64,000 nucleotides of DNA from GCA-003244245 sp035606945 (GTDB lineage Bacteria; Actinomycetota; Actinomycetes; Mycobacteriales; Pseudonocardiaceae). The number at the start of each line of letters is the position of its first letter. Positions within the stretch are counted from its first letter, which is position 1. The stretch is taken from positions 19,564 through 83,563 of the forward strand of contig DATNDR010000123.1 in assembly GCA_035606945.1 (NCBI GenBank), read 5' to 3'. The notes beneath the pieces are model-generated. The model worked only from the letters and a program-made list of their open reading frames with translations, did no database searches and had not been told where the DNA came from. Both the position numbers and the translations under genes were made by a program. Positions 54,899-64,000 of the stretch are shown here, piece after piece.

Positions 54899-55480
54899 CC
54901 ACCGCCCACACCGACACCACCAGGCCGAGGACCGCCAGAGTCACCCGGCTGCGCGCTGGCTGCCGGGCGCGGGGTGGTCATCGCGGCGATGTTCTCGACG
55001 GTGTGCGTCTCGAAGTTGCGCAGTGCCCGCCATGCACGTACGTGGTTTGAATCATACATGTAATCTTCGGCAGCTGCGACTCAATACTTGTTGCGTATAT
55101 GGTTATGGAATATAGCATCGCCGTTCACCTCGTCCGGCCCCGTCCCACATAGACATCAGATTCTGATCGGGACAGCTGTGGGCGCGCTGAAGCCATTCAT
55201 CGACGGACTCGTACATGAGAAACCTGGAGGGGCGTCGCGTCTTCGCACGTGCGCCGTAGAAACGCGGATCTTATAGGCGCGGTAGCGAAACGGAAGCGCA
55301 AGCCATCGCCGGCTAGATCAAACCGACGGCCTCTCGTACCGAAGGATCACCGTAGGGATTTTGATGCGAAGAGAGTTTGAAGGCGATGAGAAGCCGGCAG
55401 GAAGAGTCCCTCGCTATGGTCTCCGTGCTGTCGACAGCAAGGATCACTGACGGCTACATCACCACAAGAAGGGATACACC
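54899..55480. other. Intergenic region before the lasso cluster
   Basis: No credible gene. The lasso promoter should lie in the last 200 bases. I see no clear -35/-10 pair. Base composition falls toward the cluster, in line with a horizontally gained unit. Confidence 0.4.
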
Positions 55481-55594
55481 GTGACGAAGCGTGTCTATGA
55501 AGCGCCCATGTTGGTCGAGCTCGGCTCCTTCCAGAAGGTCACCGGGTTGCTCCAGCGCCATGGCAACGATCGCCTCATCCTGAGCAAGAACTAG
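55481..55594 (+). CDS. Citrulassin-type lasso peptide precursor
   Basis: This 37-residue gene is short, starts at GTG with agaaggg upstream, and ends six bases before the cyclase start. The leader MTKRVYEAPMLVELGSFQKV has the lasso recognition pattern YxxPxL and LGSF, then T at -2 and G at -1. The predicted core is LLQRHGNDRLILSKN. Leu1 can be joined to Asp8 (an 8-residue ring), with Arg9 and the LSKN tail. Citrulassin A has LLGLAGNDRLVLSKN, so ring register, Asn7-Asp8-Arg9 and tail agree. Positions 3-5 differ (QRH), adding positive charge in the ring. Confidence 0.92.
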   Translation: MTKRVYEAPMLVELGSFQKVTGLLQRHGNDRLILSKN

Positions 55595-55600
55595 TCAGCG

Positions 55601-57463
55601 ATGACGTCCATGCCTGAGCACGATGGCATGGCGGGGCACGGCGAGAGGTACTTCGTGGTCCTACCGGACTGCGAGGCTACCTCCGCCGTGGTCTCGCTGC
55701 TTCATGGGCCCGGTGTGCGAACGCTGAAGCATGCCTCGGGTCGTCCGTGGTTGGTCGGGCGGTGGGGCGATGACGACATCACGGCAGTCACCGCGGGAGA
55801 TACCCGACTCGCCGTCGTCGGATGTTGTCCGGTCAGTCCTGCTTCGTTGACCCGTGCGGCCGAGCGGCTGCGTGATCTTGCCGATCTCGATCGGTTGGCC
55901 TGCACTCTGCCGGGCAGCTTTCACCTTGTGGCCGCTGTGGACGGCCGGTTGCGGGTGCAGGGCAGCGCCTCCGGGCTGCGGCTGGTGTTCGCCACCACAG
56001 TCGCCGGAACCGTCGTGGCGGCGGACCGTGCAGATCTGCTGGCCCGCTTGACCGCTGCAAAGCTGGATGAACGGCAGGTGGCGGTACGGCTGCTGTGGCC
56101 AGTGCCGCATCCGTTGCTCAGCACGCCGCTTTGGTCTGGGGTGACCGCGGTCGCCCCGGAGAACTACCTGATCATCGAGCGGGAGTGTCGCACCAGCCGT
56201 CAGTGCCGCTGGTGGACTCCGCCAGGACCAACCCGATCGCTGGCCGACAACGCACCGTTGCTCCGAGAGGCGCTCACTGCCGCTGTCGACGCTCGAACCA
56301 GCGGCGGTGGGGTGGTGAGCTGTGACCTGTCCGGAGGGCTGGACTCCACCTCCATCTGTTTCCTGTCCGCGGCGGGTAGCGCGCGCGTGATCGCCAGCAC
56401 CTGGCCGGGCATCGACCCGGGCGATGACGACCTGGCCTGGGCCCGCCGAGCCGCGACGCGCCTGCCCTGCGTCGAGCACGTGATCTGGTCAGCGGACGAG
56501 TCCCCCCTGGTCTATGAAGGACTGCTGGACATCGATGACCCGTTGGACGAGCCGACCATCGGGATGATGGATCGGGCGCGGGTGCTCAGCCACATTCCCC
56601 GGATGCTCGCCATGGGTAGTCGCCTGCACCTCACCGGTATCGGTGGTGATCATGTCACCTGGTGTTCTGAGGCCCATTACCACACGATCTTGCGTAGGCA
56701 TCCGCGGTTCGCTTTGCGGCAGCTGCGTGGTTTCCGCGCATTGTTTCACTGGCCACTGGGCGCGATGACGCGAGCGCTCGCGGACACTCGCAGCTACCGG
56801 CGGTGGTTGGCGGACGCGGCCGATGACTTGCGGGGTGGCATACCTGAAGCAGGGACCGTCGCACTCGGCTGGGGCATGCCGCCCCGACTGTTTGATTGGG
56901 TCACTCCACAGGCGTGGCATGCCGCGAAGGAGGCGATCAGCGAGGCAGCAGAGACGGCCGAGCCGCTTGCGCCTACCCGTGGTGAGCACGTCGACCTAGA
57001 ACAGATCCGGGAGACGAACCGGATCCTGCGCCAGTGGGATCAGATGAGCGCCCGCATCGGCCTGCCCATGGCGTCACCGTTCATGGACGATCGAGTGATC
57101 GAAGTTTGCCTGGCGGTGCGCCCAGAGGAGCGGGTCACACCGTGGCGCTACAAACCATTGCTGGTGGCTGGCATGCGCGGTGTGGTGGCCGACGAGTGTC
57201 TCGAGCGTACGAGCAAGGCCCAGGCTGCGCTGGATGCGGCGGCCGGGCTGCGTGAACACCGCGGTGACTTGTTGACCCTTTGGGAGGACTCCCGTCTGGC
57301 CCAGCTAGGTCTAGTCGACGCGGATCGGCTCCGGGCGCTGGCGCAGCGCCCGGACACCCCAGGACTTCGCCATGCAATCTTATATTCGACCATTGGCTGT
57401 GAAGTCTGGTTACGTACGTTGGAGACATCGCATACGGCATCGTTGATGGGACGTCCTTTCTAA
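55601..57463 (+). CDS. Lasso cyclase (asparagine synthetase-like, C protein)
   Basis: This 620-residue protein has an N-terminal glutaminase-like fold that lacks the N-terminal Cys of true asparagine synthetases. The ATP-PPase domain has the P-loop DLSGGLDSTSIC near residue 240 and LTGIGGDHVTW near residue 345. It activates the core Asp8 side chain as an AMP ester, and Leu1 then attacks it to close the ring. It is the first large gene of the cluster. Confidence 0.93.
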   Translation: MTSMPEHDGMAGHGERYFVVLPDCEATSAVVSLLHGPGVRTLKHASGRPWLVGRWGDDDITAVTAGDTRLAVVGCCPVSPASLTRAAERLRDLADLDRLACTLPGSFHLVAAVDGRLRVQGSASGLRLVFATTVAGTVVAADRADLLARLTAAKLDERQVAVRLLWPVPHPLLSTPLWSGVTAVAPENYLIIERECRTSRQCRWWTPPGPTRSLADNAPLLREALTAAVDARTSGGGVVSCDLSGGLDSTSICFLSAAGSARVIASTWPGIDPGDDDLAWARRAATRLPCVEHVIWSADESPLVYEGLLDIDDPLDEPTIGMMDRARVLSHIPRMLAMGSRLHLTGIGGDHVTWCSEAHYHTILRRHPRFALRQLRGFRALFHWPLGAMTRALADTRSYRRWLADAADDLRGGIPEAGTVALGWGMPPRLFDWVTPQAWHAAKEAISEAAETAEPLAPTRGEHVDLEQIRETNRILRQWDQMSARIGLPMASPFMDDRVIEVCLAVRPEERVTPWRYKPLLVAGMRGVVADECLERTSKAQAALDAAAGLREHRGDLLTLWEDSRLAQLGLVDADRLRALAQRPDTPGLRHAILYSTIGCEVWLRTLETSHTASLMGRPF

Positions 57464-57477
57464 GAGGAGAGCGGAAG

Positions 57478-57735
57478 ATGAGCCTACAATTTCGCGAGGA
57501 TGTGTCTACAGCGGACACTGAGTACGGCACTGTGTTACTTGACGAGCGCAGCGGGCGCTATTGGCAACTCAATCCCACCGGAACACTGGTCGTTCGTACA
57601 TTGCTCGCTGGCGGCACTCCGGCCCAGGCGATTAGTGCGCTGATCGGAGAATTTGACGTGGACGAGCCCCAGGCCACGCAGGATGTCACCGTGCTGCTGG
57701 AGGAACTGCGCTCAGCCGGGCTGGTCACGCGGTGA
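57478..57735 (+). CDS. Lasso leader-recognition protein (PqqD-like RRE, B1)
   Basis: This 85-residue PqqD-like protein reads DTEYGTVLLDERSGRYWQLNP then a winged helix with VVRTLLAGGTPAQAIS. RRE proteins bind the leader (here the YxxP/LGSF part) and bring it to the peptidase. There is a strong aagaggagag before the ATG. The stop overlaps the B2 start by 4 bases. Confidence 0.93.
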   Translation: MSLQFREDVSTADTEYGTVLLDERSGRYWQLNPTGTLVVRTLLAGGTPAQAISALIGEFDVDEPQATQDVTVLLEELRSAGLVTR

Positions 57736-58166
57736 GCACGCCCGGTGCGCTGAAGCGATCGGGCACGCTTCCGGTGTCGCGAAAGGCTGTAGCCCGCTTC
57801 GCAGTCGGATCGGCCCACCTCATCGCGCGGCTTTCCCCGCACCATATCCGGACCGCGATGATGCTGCTGCGCGGTGGCGCCGCACCGGCAACCTACGTCA
57901 ACACGAGCGCCGCCCGAGACGCCGTGCTGGCGGTCAGCCTCGCTTGTACCGGGCCGCAGGGTTGTCTGTCTCGTTCCCTGGCGACCGCGTTGCTGTGCCG
58001 TATGTCGGGTCAGTGGCCGGTGTGGTGCGTCGGCGTGCGCGTCCTGCCGCCGTTCGGGGCGCACGCGTGGGTTGAGGCGGAAGGGCGGGTGGTTGATGAG
58101 GACGTGCCGGAGGATTACTTCAAGCGCCTGATGGCAGTTCCTGCCCTAGAGTCGAAGCGTTCGTGA
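57732..58166 (+). CDS. Lasso leader peptidase (transglutaminase-like, B2)
   Basis: This 144-residue protein has the catalytic triad of the family: Cys in GCLSRSLATALL, His in GAHAWVEAEG and Asp in VVDED. It cuts the precursor after Gly(-1), freeing Leu1. The GTG start overlaps the RRE stop, and its own stop overlaps the exporter start. Translation is coupled through all three. Confidence 0.93.
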   Translation: MSTPGALKRSGTLPVSRKAVARFAVGSAHLIARLSPHHIRTAMMLLRGGAAPATYVNTSAARDAVLAVSLACTGPQGCLSRSLATALLCRMSGQWPVWCVGVRVLPPFGAHAWVEAEGRVVDEDVPEDYFKRLMAVPALESKRS

Positions 58167-59974
58167 GGTTCCCCGGTGGGCGATTTGGTTCGCAGAGCGC
58201 CCCACCCGGCCGAGCACGGGTGATTGATCTTCTACGCCTGGTGACTAATCACCGGCAGGCGATCACTGCGGCCATTGCCCTCACGTTGATCAGCAGCGTG
58301 CTCGGCTTGGCGCAGCCGCTACTGGCCAAGCAGGCGATCGACTCATCCGGGCAAGGCCAGCGGTTGTGGGGGCTGATGTTGACCTTAGCCCTGCTGTTTG
58401 CCGGCCAAGCGTCGATCAGCGCGGTCGGTCGCTTTTTGCTGGAGCGTACGGGCGAAGGCATCGTGCTCGGTCTGCGGCGGCAGCTTATCGGCCGAATATT
58501 ACGGCTGCGCATGGTTATCTACGACAATCACCGTTTCGGCGACCTGATTTCCCGGGTCAGTACTGATACAACGGTGCTGCGTGATGTCGTGGCGCAGAGC
58601 TTTGTCGACCTCGTAGCAGGCGGGTTGACCGCGGTGGCCACCGTCGGCCTGATGATTTGGATCGACCCCGTCCTCTTTGCTCTTGTCGCCATTACGGTTG
58701 GCGCCGCAGGAGCCATCGTCGGGTCGCTGCTCGCCGGCATTCGCGCCGCTAGCGAGTGGGCACAAAACAGTATTGGTGCCATGACCGCCGACCTGGACCG
58801 CGCGCTCGGTGCTATCCGCACTGTCCGCGCCAGCCGAGCTGAGTGGCGCGAGACTGAGCGCATCAGCGGGCTTGCGGAATCTGCGTACAACGGCGGCGTA
58901 CGTGCTGCCAAGCTGGCCTCGCTGATGAGTCCCGCTGTCGAGCTGGCGGTCCACGGATCATTCCTACTGGTCCTGCTTATCGGAGGCATGCGGGTAGCTG
59001 GCAATACCGCGTCGTTGGGTGAGCTGGTCGCCTTCCTGCTGTACGCGACCTACCTGGTCGTCCCCCTCGCTGGTGTCTTCGGAGCAATCAGCACCCTCGC
59101 CAAGGGCATGGGCGCATTGCAACGCATCCGCGAAGCCCTCGCTCTTCCCCTTGAAGACGACGGCACTCGCACGCCTCACCGCCAGTCCCAAATGTTGTAC
59201 GCCGGTTCTGTACCAGATAGCCAGCAGGTGCCCACTCTCGAATTCCGCGAGGTCTGGTTCCGCTACGAAGACCGGCCAGTGTTGCACGGCGTATCGTTCA
59301 CCGTCGCGGCTCGATCCGTCACGGCGCTGGTCGGCGTGTCCGGAGCGGGTAAGTCCACCATCGTCTCCCTCGCCGAACGGTTCTACGACCCCGACCACGG
59401 CTTGATACTGTTCGATGGCCACCCGCTAAACCAGCTCGACCGCAACATACTCCGATCCCGCATCGCATTGGTCGATCAAAGCGCTCCAGTGCTCTTTGGA
59501 ACACTACGGGACAATCTGATCTATGCCGCGCCGAAGGCCAGCGCCACCGAAATCGACCACGTGGTGGACCTGGTCAACCTCACTGAGCTGATCGACCGCT
59601 TGCCGCAGGGTCTGGATACTCAAGTCGGGGAACGAGGCGCCACCCTGTCCGGAGGAGAATGCCAACGCGTGGCGATCGCGCGTGCTCTGCTCACCCGGCC
59701 CGCGTTACTACTGCTCGACGAACCAACGTCGCACCTGGACGCCATCAACGAGGCAATGCTGGCCCGCACCATCGCCGGGATAACCGGTGAGTGCGCCCTT
59801 CTCATCATCGCGCACCGGATGTCCACGGTGCGCCACGCCGACCAGATCCTGCTCCTCGACAATGGCGCCATCATCGCCCGTGGAACGCACAAAGAGCTCA
59901 TGAGTACCAGCGCGCTTTACCATGATCTCGCGGCCGGTCAACTTCGCTCGCATCAGCCAACTGCATCACGCTAA
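58163..59974 (+). CDS. ABC exporter of the lasso cluster (D protein)
   Basis: This 603-residue half transporter has six membrane helices in residues 30-330. The ATPase domain has Walker A GVSGAGKST, signature LSGGECQRVA, Walker B LLLLDEPTSHLD and the H-loop IAHRMS. It pumps the finished peptide out and gives the producer immunity. The GTG start overlaps the peptidase stop. Its last 77 bases overlap the regulator gene on the other strand. Confidence 0.93.
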   Translation: MRFPGGRFGSQSAPPGRARVIDLLRLVTNHRQAITAAIALTLISSVLGLAQPLLAKQAIDSSGQGQRLWGLMLTLALLFAGQASISAVGRFLLERTGEGIVLGLRRQLIGRILRLRMVIYDNHRFGDLISRVSTDTTVLRDVVAQSFVDLVAGGLTAVATVGLMIWIDPVLFALVAITVGAAGAIVGSLLAGIRAASEWAQNSIGAMTADLDRALGAIRTVRASRAEWRETERISGLAESAYNGGVRAAKLASLMSPAVELAVHGSFLLVLLIGGMRVAGNTASLGELVAFLLYATYLVVPLAGVFGAISTLAKGMGALQRIREALALPLEDDGTRTPHRQSQMLYAGSVPDSQQVPTLEFREVWFRYEDRPVLHGVSFTVAARSVTALVGVSGAGKSTIVSLAERFYDPDHGLILFDGHPLNQLDRNILRSRIALVDQSAPVLFGTLRDNLIYAAPKASATEIDHVVDLVNLTELIDRLPQGLDTQVGERGATLSGGECQRVAIARALLTRPALLLLDEPTSHLDAINEAMLARTIAGITGECALLIIAHRMSTVRHADQILLLDNGAIIARGTHKELMSTSALYHDLAAGQLRSHQPTASR

Positions 59975-62900
59975 TCGTCGACGTCATGTTCGGCAGCGCG
60001 CGCGGTGGAACTTCGATCTCTGCCATCCGGTGGACATAAGTTTTGTAGTGGCGGCGTGCCTGGCCGAGTCGTCCCGCGTCCAACAGCACTTCGACGAGAG
60101 TGAGATGGGCTTGTTCGTCGTAGCGGTCCTGCTGGAGTAGGCGCAGCGCGTGGCGCACGACCGCGTCGGTGTCGCCGGCCTCGCGCATCCGCGTCACTAA
60201 TGCCCAAAGCAGGGCTATGTGAGTTGCCCGAACCTCTTCGGCCAGCTCGATGACCCACTCCTCATAAGCGTCATCGACGAGGAAATCTCCGGTGTGGGTA
60301 TTGACGGCAGCCGCCAGCCTCGCGGTGGCATCCGGCTTTTTGGCCCGATCCGCATCGAGGGCGGCGGCAGCTTGGGCAAGGAAGTCCTCCACGTCGACGC
60401 GTATTTTGGTGTAATTCAACAACACCATGCCATCGGTGGTGACCAATGGGTCCTCGCCTGCCGGGGGAAGCCGTAGTACATCGCGGATCATGGAGAGCAG
60501 CACGGACAGCCGGTTGCTGGCCAGGGCCGGATCTTTCTCTGGCCATAACAACTCCATTAGCTGTTCACGGGGGACCGGCCGGCGCTTTGCAACTAAAATT
60601 TTCAACAAGTCTCGAGCTTTCTTCGACTTCCATTCTGTTATCGGCACTGTGATGCCGTCACGGATGACTCGGAAGACGCCGAGGGTCTGTATGAATACCG
60701 CGGGCGCGGAACGGACCAAGACACCGAGCGGTCCGGCTGCGCGTCGTGACTCGACGTCGACACCATGGTCCCGAAGCATCTGGTTCGCGAGGTGGGCGTC
60801 GAGGTCAGGAATGGGGGCGTCGAGGCGAGCGGCCACAAGCCTGGCCGCGGCTCCCTCGAGCCGGCAACCGGTCTCCTGCCAGATGTCAATCGCGTCTCGG
60901 AGCGGGATGGCATCCACGGCGGAATCATCACAGGCCAGCGCGGACAGCGTGATGGCCTCGGCTAGTCCGGGGTTGTCCCGCCGTTGCCGCGCGGCGGCGG
61001 CCGCCCGATGGGCATCCGTCGAGGCACGCTGCCGATCACCACCTATTAACTCGACCCAGCCACGGGCCAGCAGTGCTGGAACCTTGCGAAGTCCCTCGCC
61101 CAAGGCCACCGCACGGGCCGCATACTGCCGAGCAATCGGCAGGTCATCAGCCGCTTCGATCCGGGCAAGACCGATCAGCGCCGAGCTGAGGCCGAACACA
61201 TCGTGGTACGGCTCGGCGAGGGTCAGCGCCTCCTCGTAAGCCGCTCGGGCGCGAGCCAGCTGCCCTCGCGTGCGATGCAGATCACCGAGGCCACATAGCG
61301 GCCAGGCCAAAAATCGGGAGCCGATACGCTGGAAAAGGTCGACAGATGTGGCGAAGTCGTCCGCCGCCGCCTGCAGCATCCCGAGCCGGCTGTGGGCGCG
61401 GCCGCGAGTAGTCAGCGCGTGCGCGATATAGAACGGGTTTTCGCATCGCTCGCTAAGGCTCAACGCGATCTCTGCGTCGGTGAGCGCATGCTGGGGCGCG
61501 CCCGCTTCGAATTGGTGAAACGCTCGGAAAGCGCGGGTCCACGCCAGCTGGAGCACATCCTCGCTCGCCTCGGCGCAGCGCAGCGCGTCCGTGCAGTGGG
61601 TATCGGCTTGACGCCAGTCACCTTCGGCGGCGGCGATGAGCGCGAAAACGTGGTGGGCATGGGACCATGCTCGTGGACCGCCGCACCGCCGGGCCGCAGC
61701 GCGAGTTTGTAACGCCTTTTTCTGTAGATTCAGGAGGTCACCGGACATCCGGTGGGCACTTGCCGTCAACGCCAGCACGCGGATCTCGTCGAGCGAGTCC
61801 GCTCGGTCCAACCGAGTTCGCTGCGCCAGGGCTAATACCCTAGAAAACTCGCCCTGGGCGAAATTGATCAAGCCGACCCGCCAGGAAAGCGCGGGCTCTA
61901 AGTCACCTCGGTCATGGCCCGCCCGCTGAAAATGCTCCAGCGCCTGCGCCCACTGCCCTCGCACCTGGTGCGCCTGCCCGAGAACTCGTTGGATCCGGGG
62001 GTCATCGCGGTATACGGCCGGCAACTCAGCGGCCTGTAACACGGCGTTGGACTGGCCGCTTTCCACGATCGCGTCACCATGATCGACCAGTAGTGCGGCG
62101 CAGGCGGCATGATCACCCGCCGCTAGCAAGTGTCGCAGGGCGTCGGCGGGTGTTCCTCGCCGGATACACTCGTTGGCCGCCGTGACGTGCAGGGCTTTTC
62201 GCTCACTGGAGGATGGCGCGGTTTCATGCTCAAAATAGTCACGTAAAGGCCGCACGACCGCCCAGCCTGCGCTTTCACCGGTGCGTCGTACGAGTCCCTG
62301 ACGGCTCAGTTCAGCGAGTACGGTCGTTGGATCAGTGAGTCCGCGGGAGATCTCTGCTGTGGATCTAGCCTCGCCGAAAATCGCTAATCTACGCAGCAGT
62401 TGTTGAATCCATTCTGGCCCGGCACCGATGACTTCCTCTGCGAGATAGTCATGGAACCGCTCCCCAGGGTGACACAGCCGTCGCACTGTGGCGAAGCGCT
62501 TCTCCGGTATGACCCTCCACAGCATCTCTATGGCGCTGTGTACGGCCGCAGGCCAACCCCCCGACTGCTCCCAAACATGTATCGACAAGCCGGGAGGATC
62601 CTCACCCACGGTCTTGTGTAGCAATGTCTCGGTGTCGGCGATATCGAAGGCTAGGTCTGGCGCGTGGAGTTCCGTAACAAGACCGCGACCCCGTAGCCGC
62701 TGCAGCGAAAATGGCAGTTCGCACCGGGATATCAGGACCATATGCAACCGGTCCGGCGCCAGTTTGGACAGACACTCGATGGCCCGCGCCGCGTCGCCAT
62801 CAGGCCGCAGCTCCTGCAAGTCATCCAAGACTAGAATAGCATCTTCATCAAGGCGGCTGTCTAACCACGAACAAATTTTTGCTATCGAAGACTTCACTTG

Positions 62901-63203
62901 GTCTGTGTCAACTGCCGCCAAGCTCTCGCTTGGTGCGTCGGGCACCGATACGTGGGTCCGCAATACTTTGACCAGGCCAGCCAGTAGGCGCTGCTCATTC
63001 CCCCCGTAGTCCTCATACCGCAACCAGGCGGTTGAACGATCCCGCGACCAGATTGCCACCGCCGTGGTCTTACCCCAACCAGCTGCGCCGATCACCACGC
63101 AGATTCGGCGCTTCACAGCGCGATCCAACAGCCCATCGATCGACGGACGTTCGATTCGCTCTTCAAGTATGTTGCGCCGGTTTGACCCAGCAGTCGGCGT
63201 CAT
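59898..63203 (-). CDS. Large ATPase-TPR-BTAD transcriptional regulator
   Basis: The ATG at 63203 has agggg about seven bases upstream; an earlier ATG at 63356 would add 51 unrelated residues. The 1101-residue protein has a MalT/LuxR-type ATPase (Walker A GAAGWGKTT, Walker B ILVLDDLQEL), then about 500 residues of TPR-like helices. A winged helix follows (WKSKKARDLLKILVAKRR, ELLWPEKDP), then a C-terminal BTAD (KIRVDVEDFLAQAAA). This puts the DNA-binding part at the end, the reverse of the AfsR order. It is convergent with the exporter and probably controls the lasso cluster. Confidence 0.88.
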   Translation of the reverse strand: MTPTAGSNRRNILEERIERPSIDGLLDRAVKRRICVVIGAAGWGKTTAVAIWSRDRSTAWLRYEDYGGNEQRLLAGLVKVLRTHVSVPDAPSESLAAVDTDQVKSSIAKICSWLDSRLDEDAILVLDDLQELRPDGDAARAIECLSKLAPDRLHMVLISRCELPFSLQRLRGRGLVTELHAPDLAFDIADTETLLHKTVGEDPPGLSIHVWEQSGGWPAAVHSAIEMLWRVIPEKRFATVRRLCHPGERFHDYLAEEVIGAGPEWIQQLLRRLAIFGEARSTAEISRGLTDPTTVLAELSRQGLVRRTGESAGWAVVRPLRDYFEHETAPSSSERKALHVTAANECIRRGTPADALRHLLAAGDHAACAALLVDHGDAIVESGQSNAVLQAAELPAVYRDDPRIQRVLGQAHQVRGQWAQALEHFQRAGHDRGDLEPALSWRVGLINFAQGEFSRVLALAQRTRLDRADSLDEIRVLALTASAHRMSGDLLNLQKKALQTRAAARRCGGPRAWSHAHHVFALIAAAEGDWRQADTHCTDALRCAEASEDVLQLAWTRAFRAFHQFEAGAPQHALTDAEIALSLSERCENPFYIAHALTTRGRAHSRLGMLQAAADDFATSVDLFQRIGSRFLAWPLCGLGDLHRTRGQLARARAAYEEALTLAEPYHDVFGLSSALIGLARIEAADDLPIARQYAARAVALGEGLRKVPALLARGWVELIGGDRQRASTDAHRAAAAARQRRDNPGLAEAITLSALACDDSAVDAIPLRDAIDIWQETGCRLEGAAARLVAARLDAPIPDLDAHLANQMLRDHGVDVESRRAAGPLGVLVRSAPAVFIQTLGVFRVIRDGITVPITEWKSKKARDLLKILVAKRRPVPREQLMELLWPEKDPALASNRLSVLLSMIRDVLRLPPAGEDPLVTTDGMVLLNYTKIRVDVEDFLAQAAAALDADRAKKPDATARLAAAVNTHTGDFLVDDAYEEWVIELAEEVRATHIALLWALVTRMREAGDTDAVVRHALRLLQQDRYDEQAHLTLVEVLLDAGRLGQARRHYKTYVHRMAEIEVPPRALPNMTSTISVMQLADASEVDRPRDHGKARWYS

Positions 63204-63660
63204 GCTGTCACCCCTGCTAATCGCAATGCTGCACAGATTGCCGGATGTTGCAATTGCCAGCTGGTTCCCCCAAGCGGGAACGTGCCTTTGCTCGGTGAAT
63301 AATTTTTTCGGGTAGTGATGCGACCGGCCACTTAGCCCCCGTTTAGATCGCTCCATCTCTACGGGGCGAGATCAACGCTATACTGGCGAACTGGTTTGTT
63401 TGGACGGGTGGCTGCTCAATCATGGAGGCTCCATACCGTTGAATCGCCTCGGTTCGCTGACTCCCTCTCAAATCGCAGACTGTTGATACCACGTCACTCC
63501 AAGTAGCGGTCCGCTGGCACAATCTCTGTGCCGTAGACTTGACCTTGTCCAGTTCTGTGCGGGAACCATCTAGGCTTACGGACTCATAGTCCGCCGTCAT
63601 CCGCTAAACAGTGCATATCGGGCGTACCACAGGCTATGTAGTCTCGCTACATCAGATGAT
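63204..63660. other. Intergenic region after the regulator
   Basis: No credible gene. It holds the regulator promoter on the minus strand. Base composition is less GC-rich than at either side. Confidence 0.35.
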
Positions 63661-64000
63661 GTAATCCGCGCTTGCGGTGGGCACCTGACGGCCCTAACCG
63701 GCGACACGCTCGTACACGCTGACATCCGAGCGGACAACGTCCTGCGGAGGCCGCAGTGCACTGTGATCACCTGGACTGGGCGTGGGTGTCGGGGACCCGC
63801 GTGGCTGGACACACTGCTGCTGATCAACGCCCGACTCCACGGCGGACACGACACCCACGCGTTGCTCATCAACTATGCCGTCGTCACCGGGGCCTACCCG
63901 CAAGACCTCATCGCGGTGCTGACCGGTCTCGCCGGCTACTTCGTCAATACCGCCAGACGGCCACCACCGAAAGGTCTACCCACCCTGCGCGCGTTCCAGC
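63661..64000 (+). pseudogene. 5'-truncated phosphotransferase (APH family), open at right edge
   Basis: The frame reads GDTLVHADIRADNVLR (Brenner-type motif HxDxxxxN), then WTGRGCRGPAWLDTLLL and LPTLRAFQ at the edge, typical of an APH-family kinase. The N-terminal lobe is missing: the frame opens after a stop near 63574 and no start codon with a ribosome site is present. The 3' end is outside the window. Confidence 0.65.

Noticed and set aside
55088..55276. Small open frame ahead of the lasso precursor
   Set aside because: No ribosome site, no lasso-like features and biased composition; it looks random.
59921..60140. Plus-strand frame continuing after the exporter gene
   Set aside because: It is the complement of the BTAD end of the regulator and has no independent support.
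63343..63600. Minus-strand 85-codon open frame upstream of the large regulator
   Set aside because: No recognisable domain, atypical composition and no ribosome site; it overlaps the probable promoter region.

Overview
The window is GC-rich actinobacterial DNA. Gene content and order point to the order Pseudonocardiales or a close relative, but I cannot name a genus. The anchor is the block from about 16.9 to 31.3 kb. It carries ppiA, a rhomboid protease, crgA, a class E sortase, a trpG/pabA amidotransferase gene, pknB, pknA, pbpA, rodA, pstP, fhaB, fhaA and tRNA-Leu(CAG). This is the conserved cell-envelope and division block that lies near dnaA in mycobacteria, with extra genes (rhomboid, sortase) inserted.

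Left part (1-17 kb): a BlaI/M56-type sensor pair cut by the window edge, the ribosome-rescue factor arfB, acetyl-CoA synthetase, a decayed LuxR-type regulator, an acetoacetate decarboxylase-like protein, a divergent membrane Hsp70/IniB pair, a cytochrome P450, a GNAT acetyltransferase, a copper-type set (DUF5134, YcnI-like, CopC-CopD) and a cysteine-rich surface protein with an LAETG anchor. The class E sortase 3.4 kb further on is a likely anchoring enzyme for that protein. The block from 19.5 to 31 kb couples Ser/Thr signalling (PknA, PknB, PstP, FhaA, FhaB) to peptidoglycan assembly (PbpA, RodA).

31.3-38.5 kb is an accessory island, visibly richer in A+T, and is the most unusual part of the window. 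It carries six paralogous short genes of 67-88 codons, arranged as three convergent pairs (A-B, C-D, E-F). Each has the same promoter-like sequence (TTGTCA, 16-17 nt, TATGGT-like). All encode the same 25-residue N-terminus ending in ELLPARTV(L/M)S, followed by an unrelated, often Gly-rich tail that usually has two Cys. Each pair shares a strong two-way hairpin. No modifying enzyme or transporter lies beside them. The pattern is that of an orphan family of leader/core peptides, broken up by decayed IS1380-like and IS701-like insertions.

38.5-55 kb is mixed: a cyclic RNA phosphodiesterase, a Baeyer-Villiger-type monooxygenase, a VapBC-like pair whose antitoxin frame never closes, glycosyltransferase and NUDIX relics, an XRE-TPR regulator with a phosphotransferase, a protein of the DIT1/PvcA isonitrile synthase family, a TM0106-type nuclease, UDP-glucose dehydrogenase, an iron-regulated bfd-bfr pair with visible iron boxes, msrA and an NlpC/P60 hydrolase.

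55.4-63.2 kb is a complete lasso peptide cluster: precursor, cyclase, RRE protein, leader peptidase and ABC exporter, overlapped tail to tail by a large ATPase-BTAD regulator gene. The predicted core LLQRHGNDRLILSKN places it in the citrulassin family. The right edge holds a 5'-truncated phosphotransferase fragment.
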